A stretch of 5,033 bases of DNA from Chloroflexota bacterium (GCA_016200725.1 JACQEE010000103.1:1-5033); one strand, 5' to 3'; shown: positions 1-4,795, numbered from the stretch's first letter. Made by a program: numbers and translations. The notes: generated from the sequence alone by a model not told the origin.

Positions 1-211
1 GAAACATCATCTTCATGTCGGCACCCACACCGAAGGGCAGCCCCGGCGTGCTCGTGAGCAGCACCACGCGCACGTTCGCGTCAGCTTGGCAGTCGTTCCA
101 GATGCGCTCCAGTTCCCGCATCATCGCCGTTGTGTAGGCGTTAATTGGCGGCCGGTTCAGCGCGATGGTCGCGATGTGGTCCTTCTTCTCGTACAGCACC
201 TCGTCGGCCAT
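1..211 (-). CDS. Enoyl-CoA hydratase/isomerase (crotonase) family protein, N-terminal part
   Basis: This is the first 70 codons of a gene that continues past the left edge. Crotonase-family enzymes act on acyl-CoA thioesters in the cytoplasm, most often hydrating or isomerising enoyl-CoA in fatty-acid or amino-acid breakdown. The translation opens MADEVLYEKKDHIATIALNR, followed by PPINAYTTAMMREL and later VRVVLLTS. This is the usual beta-strand, LNRP-x-x-NA, helix and beta-strand order of the fold. The segment FGVGADMKMMF near residues 60-70 matches the family's oxyanion-hole region (F-x-x-GAD-x-K). The catalytic residues lie outside the window, so hydratase, isomerase or another crotonase activity cannot be told apart. 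The ATG at 211 is preceded by a strong GGAGGA with a 4-nt spacer, which fixes the start. The gene begins 15 nt after nadD on the same strand and is probably co-transcribed with obg and nadD. Codon use resembles its neighbours. Confidence 0.88.
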   Translation of the reverse strand, partial: MADEVLYEKKDHIATIALNRPPINAYTTAMMRELERIWNDCQADANVRVVLLTSTPGLPFGVGADMKMMF

Positions 212-215
212 CTAT

Positions 216-221
216 TCCTCC
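216..221 (-). promoter_or_regulatory. Shine-Dalgarno site of the crotonase-family gene
   Basis: GGAGGA on the minus strand lies 4 nt before the ATG at 211. It falls inside the 15-nt gap after the nadD stop, so this gene has its own strong ribosome binding site and need not rely on translational coupling. Confidence 0.8.
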
Positions 222-226
222 GGTGC

Positions 227-829
227 CTAGCGGTATAGCCTGCGCTCGGCGATATACGCTGCGACTGCCTCGGGCACACGATAGCGGATGGAGCGCCCTT
301 CGCGTACTCGCTTTCGTATGTCCGTCGAACTGATCTCGATGCGCGCCGCCTTTACGAATTCGATGCGTCCGCGACACGCCGGCAGTTGCAGTTCGACACG
401 CCTCTGCGTGGCCTTGTGCCCGTACCCCGGCCGCTGCACCACGGCGATGCGGCACAGCCCTGCGAACTCCGGCGCGCTCTCCCACTGCGGCAGGGACACG
501 AATGAGTCCATGCCCATGATGAACACATACTCGTCGCCGGGAGCCTCTCGCCGCAGGTCGCGCACCGTATCGACTGCGTACGATAGCCCCTTGCGCTCGA
601 TGTCCACCCGCGAGGCCTCGAACCGTTTATCTCCCGCGACGGCCTGGCTCACCATTCGCCAGCGGTCCTCTGCCGGAGCCAAGTCATCGTCGTGGCTCTT
701 CATCCACGGCGCCCCGGCCGGGACGAACACTACGCGGTCGAGTGACAGCGCCTCGGCGACGTCCGCTGCGATGATCAGGTGCCCGAGGTGAACGGGGTTG
801 AAGGTCCCGCCGAGGATGCCGCGCTTCAC
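227..829 (-). CDS. nadD: Nicotinate-nucleotide adenylyltransferase NadD
   Basis: NadD transfers AMP from ATP to nicotinate mononucleotide, giving deamido-NAD in the cytoplasmic NAD synthesis pathway. The 200-residue product has the family's normal length. It shows the nucleotidyltransferase signature GGTFNPVHLGHL at residues 7-18, including the HxGH motif (His14-His17) that binds ATP phosphates. FVPAGAPWMK follows, then a central FIMGMDSF segment, and finally ISSTDIRKRVREG from residue 166, the second nucleotide-binding motif of the superfamily. The end, RYRVPEAVAAYI, is also typical of NadD. The start is GTG at 829, because the GGTFNP strand begins within seven residues and no ATG lies upstream in frame before the obg stop. 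A GGAG lies about 10 nt upstream, inside the last codons of obg. The 4-nt gap to obg suggests translational coupling. The obg-nadD pairing is common in bacteria and supports the call. Confidence 0.96.
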   Translation of the reverse strand: MKRGILGGTFNPVHLGHLIIAADVAEALSLDRVVFVPAGAPWMKSHDDDLAPAEDRWRMVSQAVAGDKRFEASRVDIERKGLSYAVDTVRDLRREAPGDEYVFIMGMDSFVSLPQWESAPEFAGLCRIAVVQRPGYGHKATQRRVELQLPACRGRIEFVKAARIEISSTDIRKRVREGRSIRYRVPEAVAAYIAERRLYR

Positions 830-833
830 CCCG

Positions 834-2084
834 CTACCACTCCAACTCTAATGTGCCGAAGCGAACCATGTCGCCGTGCTTGATGCCCGCCTCTTCCAGC
901 GCCCGCGTCACGCCCAGCCGGTCGAGCCGCAGCTTCACCTGTACCCTTCCCTCCCACTCGCGAAGGTTGCTCCCCTCGACGAATCGCACAGCCCGCTCGT
1001 TGAGCACTTCGTACACGCCGCCTGCCTTCCGTACTTTGGTCTCTTCGGATGTTACTGCTATCTCCGCCTCAATGACGCTGGCCTTCGCCTTGGGCAGCGT
1101 ATCGAGCAGCGTCGCCGCCTCTTGCATCAGTTCCTGTATGCCGATGTTCCCTGCCGCGGAGAGGAATCGAACCGGGACCTTCACCCATGCCAAATCGCGC
1201 AGGATCGCTTCCTTGCGCGCCTCAACCTCCGGCATGTCGATCTTGTTCACCGCCACGATCTGCGGCCGCGACTCCAGGCCGCCGCCGTACGCCTGCAGTT
1301 CGTCGTTGATCTCGCGCACCGCGCCGGAGACATCGTCCTGCGAGCCATCGACGAGATGAATGAGCGCCCGGGTACGTGTAGCATGCCGTAGGAATTCGTG
1401 GCCCAGCCCCACACCTTTGTGCGCGCCCTTGAGCAACCCCGGAATCTCCATCAATACGAACGTCTTCCAAGCGACCGTTACCACGCCGAGCACAGGCTCC
1501 AGCGTCGTGAACGGATAGGGCGCAATCTTCGGCGATGCCTTCGTCGCCACGCTCAGCAGCGTCGACTTCCCGGCGTTCGGCTTGCCGACGACGCCCACAT
1601 CGGCGAGCAGGCGCAACTCGAGGCGATAGCGGAACGTCTCGCCCGGCTGGCCCTTTTCTGCGATGTACGGCACCTGCTGGGTCGCTGTCGCGAACCGTGC
1701 GTTTCCACGGCCGCCCTTCCCGCCCTTCGCTAGCACCAGTTTCTGTCCTTCGGTAACGAGGTCCCCTTTCAGCCGGACTCCGCCACTGTCGTCCAACCGC
1801 CACGCATGCGTCCCCAGCGGTGCGAGCACCTGCAAATCCTTGCCCTTCTTGCCAAACATGTTCTTATGCTCACCCCTCACTCCAGGTTCTGCCTCCAAGT
1901 GCTTCCGGTACTTGAATCCCGCAAGCGTCGTCTCGTTGCTCGTCCCCTGGAGGATCACGCTGCCCCCATCGCCCCCATCTCCCCCGTCAGGCCCACCGCG
2001 AGGAGCATTCTTCTCATGGCGGAAGCTGACGGCCCCAGCGCCACCGTCTCCAGCCTGCACAACGATAGTGACAATGTCTAACAA
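834..2084 (-). CDS. obg: Obg/CgtA family GTPase
   Basis: Obg is an essential GTPase that binds the large ribosomal subunit and links its assembly to nutrient and ppGpp status. The 416-residue product has three domains: a glycine-rich Obg fold (about residues 1-157, with AGDGG and GGPDGGDGGDGG), a G domain (about 158-335), and a C-terminal OCT domain (about 340-416, with VRKAGGVYEVLNERAVRFVE). G motifs seen are G1 GKPNAGKST (167-175), G2 PFTT (191-194), G3 EIPG (213-216), G4 NKID (280-283) and G5 SAA (309-311). The G3 motif has Glu where the family normally has Asp. I place the start at TTG 2084: GAGAAGG lies 6 nt upstream, and the product then opens MLDIVTIVVQAGDGG, the same spacing to AGDGG as usual Obg proteins. 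An alternative TTG at 2099 would add five residues. The OCT domain is present in only some Obg proteins. It is the first gene of the operon with nadD. Confidence 0.97.
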   Translation of the reverse strand: MLDIVTIVVQAGDGGAGAVSFRHEKNAPRGGPDGGDGGDGGSVILQGTSNETTLAGFKYRKHLEAEPGVRGEHKNMFGKKGKDLQVLAPLGTHAWRLDDSGGVRLKGDLVTEGQKLVLAKGGKGGRGNARFATATQQVPYIAEKGQPGETFRYRLELRLLADVGVVGKPNAGKSTLLSVATKASPKIAPYPFTTLEPVLGVVTVAWKTFVLMEIPGLLKGAHKGVGLGHEFLRHATRTRALIHLVDGSQDDVSGAVREINDELQAYGGGLESRPQIVAVNKIDMPEVEARKEAILRDLAWVKVPVRFLSAAGNIGIQELMQEAATLLDTLPKAKASVIEAEIAVTSEETKVRKAGGVYEVLNERAVRFVEGSNLREWEGRVQVKLRLDRLGVTRALEEAGIKHGDMVRFGTLELEW

Positions 2085-2097
2085 GAGAAACCTTCTC
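2085..2097 (-). promoter_or_regulatory. obg Shine-Dalgarno site inside a small hairpin
   Basis: On the minus strand, GAGAAGG (2097-2091) lies 6 nt before the TTG start at 2084. The same stretch reads GAGAA-GGT-TTCTC, a 5-bp stem with a 3-nt loop ending directly before the start codon, so pairing would partly hide the ribosome binding site. The placement supports the start at 2084. A regulatory effect is inference only. Confidence 0.55.
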
Positions 2098-2120
2098 AAT
2101 CTCTCTATGTACTAGTAGTA

Positions 2121-2126
2121 ATAATA
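2121..2126 (-). promoter_or_regulatory. Candidate -10 element for obg
   Basis: TATTAT on the minus strand matches TATAAT at five of six positions and lies in an AT-rich stretch in an otherwise GC-rich window. It would start transcription about 30 nt before the obg TTG. No good -35 hexamer is visible at 16-18 nt. A second -10-like TATACT lies upstream at 2147-2152, also without a clear -35. Confidence 0.35.
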
Positions 2127-2237
2127 GAGCAGTGCTTTGTGCGGACAGTATACGAGGCCAGAAGGGAGACGTCTGTTCATGCGGTGCGGGGGCAGTGCGC
2201 TGCTTGGGCAGACCGGTGCGCGCGCAGGGGCGACCGC

Positions 2238-2256
2238 AAAAGGTGCCCCGCGGGGC
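2238..2256 (-). terminator. Possible terminator after dnaA
   Basis: The perfect 12-bp palindrome GCCCCGCGGGGC (2245-2256) is followed on the minus strand by ACC and four T residues (2241-2238). This lies about 50 nt past the dnaA stop, before the obg leader. The T run is short and the palindrome has no free loop, so it may instead be a protein-binding dyad. Confidence 0.3.
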
Positions 2257-2262
2257 CGCACA

Positions 2263-2271
2263 TTACGCACA
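2263..2271 (+). promoter_or_regulatory. DnaA-box-like 9-mer, box 1
   Basis: TTACGCACA differs from the consensus TTATNCACA at one position. It sits in an 11-mer, ATTACGCACAA, that is exactly repeated 20 bp away at box 2. It is the outermost of three similarly oriented sites beside the 3' end of dnaA. Confidence 0.45.
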
Positions 2272-2282
2272 ACCCACCCAGA

Positions 2283-2291
2283 TTACGCACA
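2283..2291 (+). promoter_or_regulatory. DnaA-box-like 9-mer, box 2
   Basis: TTACGCACA, identical to box 1 and one mismatch from TTATNCACA. It lies 20 bp from box 1 and 21 bp from box 3, about two helical turns each way, so all three would face the same side of the helix. Confidence 0.45.
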
Positions 2292-2303
2292 AGAAGATGC
2301 GGG

Positions 2304-2312
2304 TTACTCACA
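2304..2312 (+). promoter_or_regulatory. DnaA-box-like 9-mer, box 3, overlapping the dnaA stop codon
   Basis: TTACTCACA, one mismatch from TTATNCACA. Its first three bases are the complement of the TAA stop codon of the shortened dnaA gene. It is less conserved outside the 9-mer than boxes 1 and 2 (GTTACTCACAG rather than ATTACGCACAA). Confidence 0.42.
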
Positions 2313-3524
2313 GTTTGTGCGGGGCCGCCTACAGGCTGCTACCTGGCGCGGGAGCACGATGCCCTTCTTGCGGCTCTTGCCGGTGAGGTCTTCAAGATCG
2401 AGGTCGTAATAGGTTGCGACGGTGAGCAAGACCTGGTTTGGGTTCGACCGCCGCGTTTTCGGCGCGAGCGCGGTGAGGTCGGCGACGGCCTGCTCCGCCA
2501 AGGCGAGGTCCACTGGCTGGTTCGTCAACTTCGACATCGCGAGGATACGGTTGAGCGCCCCCTCGAGCTCGCGGACGTTGCGCACGACTCGTCGCGCCAG
2601 CAGATCGATCACGTCCTGCTTGACACGGACGCCAGCCTGCTCGGCCTTCTTCCCGAGAATCGCCATGCGCGTCTCGAGGTCCGGTGGCTGGATGTCTGCC
2701 ACGAGACCCGCCATCAGCCGCGACTTCATCCGGTCCGTCAACAGCGGCATGTCCTTGGGCCGCGCGTCGCTAGTGATCACGAGTTGCTTGCTGGCGATAT
2801 GCAGGTCGTTGAACGTGTGGAAGAAACTTTCGCTCGAGGCCTCTTTCCCTGCGATGAACTGGATATCGTCGATGAGCAGGACGTCAACCGTGCGGTATTT
2901 CTCGCGGAAGTCCTCAAGAGCGCCTTCGCGCAGCGCGGTGACGAAGTCGTTGGTGAACTGCTCCGCGCTCACGTAGAGGTATTGCAGCCCGTTCGCGTGG
3001 ACGCCGTGGCCGATCGCGTGCAGCAGGTGTGTCTTCCCGAGTCCCACGCCGGCGTGGATGACCAGAGGGTTGAACGCGACCCCTGGATTTTGCACGACCT
3101 GCGTCGCCGCGGCGTGCGCGAACCGGTTCGACTTGCCGACGACGAACGTGTCGAACGTGTATCGAGGGTTGAGTTGCGCCGAGCGGATACGAGGCCGCGT
3201 GTGCGCCCCGTTGCCGCTGTGCGTCGCGGCGGCGTGACCGTTTGTCGGCGCCTCGTGGTCCGTGCCATTCGCCTGCGCGACACGGAATGCTACCTCGACG
3301 TCCTCACGCAACAGGCCCTTCAGCGTCTTCTGGATCAGCGGCGACCACCGCTGCTCCAGCGTCGTGGCTACGAAAGCATTCGGGGCCGCGATGACGAATT
3401 TGCCGTCGCGGTGTTCGAGCCCCGTTGTCTGCTTGAGCCACGTTTCGTAATTGTTGCGCGTGACTTCCGTCTGAAGCGATCCGAGCGCCGTCGTCCAAAT
3501 GTCCCTAGCGGGACGTACTGCCAC
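2304..3524 (-). CDS. dnaA: Chromosomal replication initiator DnaA lacking most of its DNA-binding domain
   Basis: DnaA is the AAA+ ATPase that binds DnaA boxes and opens the replication origin. The product is 406 residues. Domain I is at about 1-80 (ARDIWTTALGSLQ, NYETWLK), followed by a short variable domain II (about 82-115). Domain III (about 118-355) is complete: Walker A GVGLGKTH (159-166), Walker B LLIDDIQF (216-223), sensor 1 TSD (251-253), arginine-finger region DRMKSRL (264-270) and sensor 2 NVRELEGALNRI (316-327). Domain IV begins normally (VATYYDLDLEDLTGKSRKK) but ends at LPRQVA (391-396) plus ten unrelated residues. About 55 residues are missing, including the helix-turn-helix and GGRDHT signature. 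I chose GTG 3524 because AAGGAGG lies 5 nt upstream and MAVRPARDIW is a usual DnaA beginning; ATG 3554 has no clear Shine-Dalgarno. It probably cannot bind DnaA boxes. It could be a paralogue, a decayed copy, or an assembly artefact. Confidence 0.93.
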   Translation of the reverse strand: MAVRPARDIWTTALGSLQTEVTRNNYETWLKQTTGLEHRDGKFVIAAPNAFVATTLEQRWSPLIQKTLKGLLREDVEVAFRVAQANGTDHEAPTNGHAAATHSGNGAHTRPRIRSAQLNPRYTFDTFVVGKSNRFAHAAATQVVQNPGVAFNPLVIHAGVGLGKTHLLHAIGHGVHANGLQYLYVSAEQFTNDFVTALREGALEDFREKYRTVDVLLIDDIQFIAGKEASSESFFHTFNDLHIASKQLVITSDARPKDMPLLTDRMKSRLMAGLVADIQPPDLETRMAILGKKAEQAGVRVKQDVIDLLARRVVRNVRELEGALNRILAMSKLTNQPVDLALAEQAVADLTALAPKTRRSNPNQVLLTVATYYDLDLEDLTGKSRKKGIVLPRQVAACRRPRTNCE

Positions 3525-3529
3525 AATGG

Positions 3530-3536
3530 CCTCCTT
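3530..3536 (-). promoter_or_regulatory. dnaA Shine-Dalgarno site that decides the GTG start
   Basis: AAGGAGG on the minus strand lies 5 nt before GTG 3524. It would fall inside the reading frame if the ATG at 3554 were the start, which argues for the shorter protein. Confidence 0.7.
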
Positions 3537-3581
3537 CAACGAAAGAGGGACCATGAGTTCGTTGTAAAGTGAACGGATGCC

Positions 3582-3611
3582 ACGCTAACGGGGGCAAGCA
3601 ACCCCGGTCAA
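3582..3611 (-). promoter_or_regulatory. Candidate dnaA promoter
   Basis: On the minus strand, TTGACC (3611-3606, five of six to TTGACA) is followed by an 18-nt spacer and TAGCGT (3587-3582), which fits only the TA...T skeleton of a -10. Transcription would start near 3575, giving a leader of about 50 nt before GTG 3524. The spacer holds a dyad, CGGGG and CCCCG with 8 nt between (3589-3606). The -10 is weak, so the call is tentative. Confidence 0.3.
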
Positions 3612-3622
3612 GGTAAGTTGCT
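3597..3622. promoter_or_regulatory. Operator-like inverted repeat over the dnaA -35 candidate
   Basis: AGCAAC (3597-3602) and GTTGCT (3617-3622) form a perfect 6-bp inverted repeat with a 14-bp gap, so the half-site centres are 20 bp apart, as for a dimeric repressor. The gap contains the TTGACC -35 candidate of dnaA. No regulator can be named. Confidence 0.3.
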
Positions 3623-3671
3623 AGATAAAATCATGCAATTTGACCAGAGATTCCAAAACGACAAACAGAAG
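3610..3671. other. AT-rich patch in the dnaA-fmt divergent spacer
   Basis: About 65 per cent A+T by my count, against a strongly GC-rich surround. It includes TAAAAT at 3626-3631, a five-of-six -10 match on the plus strand, without a matching -35. It could hold a further promoter toward fmt. No standard DnaA box was seen beside it. Confidence 0.4.
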
Positions 3672-3728
3672 TGGCACCTGTCGTGCTCTTGCCCTCCAGC
3701 GAGGTGCTCCTCTGAGTTTCTCATGCGT

Positions 3729-3744
3729 GATGCCGGACGGCATC
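3729..3744 (+). repeat. Inverted repeat GATGCC-GGAC-GGCATC
   Basis: A perfect 6-bp stem with a 4-nt gap lies about 75 bp before the fmt start. No T run follows it on either strand, so a simple terminator is unlikely. It may be an operator or a leader hairpin. Confidence 0.4.
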
Positions 3745-3801
3745 TCGCCGAAAAAGTGGATGGTGTGACCGTAAACACGGTCGCCGCCTCTGATGCTCCG
3801 G

Positions 3802-3807
3802 TATACT
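3802..3807 (+). promoter_or_regulatory. Candidate -10 element of fmt, placed for a leaderless mRNA
   Basis: TATACT (five of six to TATAAT) ends 9 nt before the fmt ATG at 3817, so transcription would begin at or within a few bases of the start codon. No Shine-Dalgarno sequence is seen between it and the ATG, which fits leaderless initiation. No -35 is recognisable at 17 nt. Confidence 0.45.
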
Positions 3808-3816
3808 TCCCTGGTC

Positions 3817-4752
3817 ATGCCACGCATCGTCTTCATGGGCACACCCGACTTCGCGCTCCCCGCCCTCGAGCGTCTCGCCGCAGGGCCGTACGATCTCGTT
3901 GCTGTCTACACGCAGCCGGATCGACCCTCCGGTCGCGGCCGGCAACTCGCGGAGACGCCTGTCAAACGCTGGGCTCTCGAGCACAAGGTCGACGTGCACA
4001 CGCCGCTATCGTTTCGCAAGCCAGATGTTCTCGAGGAACTGCGCGCGCTGCGGCCCGATGTTCTGGTCGTTGCCGCCTACGGACGCTTGCTGCCGCCTCC
4101 CGTGCTCGCCGTCGCCCCTCGAGGCGCGGTCAACATCCACCCGTCGCTGCTGCCGCGCTATCGCGGCCCCTCGCCGGTCACCGCGGCCATCCTTGTAGGC
4201 GACGTGCGGACCGGCGCGACCATCATGTTGCTCGACGAGGGCATGGACTCCGGCCCCATCCTCAGCCAGATAGAGATGCCCATCGGCGCGGAAGATACAA
4301 CGGGCACGCTCACCGCGAAACTCGCCCTCGCCGGCGCCGATCTCCTCATGCAAACGCTCCCGCGCTGGCTCGATGGCCAGATCACGCCGCGGCCGCAGGA
4401 CGCCGCGCGTGCAATCATCTGCGCCAAGGTCGAAAAAGAACACGGCCGCATCGATTGGTCGCGACAGGCCCTCGAGATCGAAAGAGCGGTCCGCGCCTAT
4501 CAACCCTGGCCGGGCGCCTACACGCAGTGGCAGGGCAAGCAAATCAAAGTGCTGCGCGCCACCGCCGCGACAGGTTCAGGTGTGCCGGGCAGCGTGAGTA
4601 TCGTCGATGCGAAACCAGAGAAGGCGATCGCAATCGCGACGGGTAGCGGCACGCTGTTCGTCGCCGAAGTGCAACTCGAGGGAAAGCGGCCGATGCGCGC
4701 CAGCGAGTTTCTCGCAGGCCACCAGGCCATCGTCGGCGCAACGCTAGGTTAA
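3817..4752 (+). CDS. fmt: Methionyl-tRNA formyltransferase Fmt
   Basis: Fmt transfers a formyl group from 10-formyltetrahydrofolate to the methionine of initiator tRNA, marking it for bacterial translation initiation. The product is 311 residues, the usual length. The N-terminal formyltransferase domain (about 1-180) opens MPRIVFMGTPDFALPAL and carries the PDRPSGRGRQL loop (34-44) that in the family contacts the tRNA acceptor. Catalytic residues are visible as Asn106 and His108 in NIHPSLLPRYRGP and Asp144 in DEGMDSGP, matching the E. coli numbering. The C-terminal domain includes AKVEKEHGRIDW and RAYQPWPGAY (about 203-235), typical of the family. I chose ATG 3817 because IVFMGTP then starts at residue 4; ATG 3793 would add eight residues and would lie upstream of the -10 candidate. 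The gene stands alone on the plus strand, divergent from dnaA, and deformylase (def), a frequent neighbour, is not adjacent. Confidence 0.96.
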   Translation: MPRIVFMGTPDFALPALERLAAGPYDLVAVYTQPDRPSGRGRQLAETPVKRWALEHKVDVHTPLSFRKPDVLEELRALRPDVLVVAAYGRLLPPPVLAVAPRGAVNIHPSLLPRYRGPSPVTAAILVGDVRTGATIMLLDEGMDSGPILSQIEMPIGAEDTTGTLTAKLALAGADLLMQTLPRWLDGQITPRPQDAARAIICAKVEKEHGRIDWSRQALEIERAVRAYQPWPGAYTQWQGKQIKVLRATAATGSGVPGSVSIVDAKPEKAIAIATGSGTLFVAEVQLEGKRPMRASEFLAGHQAIVGATLG

Positions 4753-4758
4753 CGCCAG

Positions 4759-4783
4759 TTCGCCGGAGAGCCTGTCGAAGGAC
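4759..4783. repeat. Intergenic element with GAGCCTGTCGAAGGAC core, possible bidirectional terminator
   Basis: The 43-nt gap between the convergent fmt stop (4752) and the neighbouring stop (4796) contains GAGCCTGTCGAAGGAC (4768-4783), with TTCG (4759-4762) able to pair with CGAA (4776-4779). From memory, closely similar TTCGTCCTGAG...TGTCGAAGGAC elements are dispersed between genes in many GC-rich bacteria. Its place between convergent genes fits such an element, but only one copy is in this window. Confidence 0.4.
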
Positions 4784-4795
4784 GCGCTGGAGGGC

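Noticed and set aside
1222..1803. Minus-strand 193-codon frame inside obg
   Set aside because: Alternate frame of obg, Arg/Gly-rich and without motifs; the G motifs are in the obg frame.
2167..2174. AGACGTCT palindrome in the obg leader spacer
   Set aside because: An 8-bp palindrome is expected by chance, and nothing around it supports a site.
2262..2313. CRISPR-like array
   Set aside because: Three short 9-11-bp repeats at 20-21 bp spacing are too short for CRISPR repeats and leave spacers of about 10 bp. DnaA-type or other protein sites fit better.
2139..3572. Plus-strand open frame of 477 codons covering dnaA and its flanks
   Set aside because: It is the antisense shadow of dnaA, rich in Arg, Val, Asp and Glu as expected from such a shadow, with no Shine-Dalgarno or recognisable domain. 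The minus-strand DnaA motifs explain the region.
3621..3842. Minus-strand frame of 73 codons in the dnaA-fmt spacer
   Set aside because: It starts inside fmt on the opposite strand, has no Shine-Dalgarno that I could see, and shows no recognisable motif. Chance opening is likelier than a gene remnant.
4006..4542. Minus-strand 178-codon frame inside fmt
   Set aside because: Antisense shadow of a well-supported fmt gene.
3618..4646. Plus-strand 342-codon frame starting TTG in the spacer and overlapping fmt
   Set aside because: It runs out of frame through fmt and becomes an Arg/Ala/His-rich shadow. Only the first part, opening LDKIMQFDQRF, lies in the spacer, and it matches no family I know.
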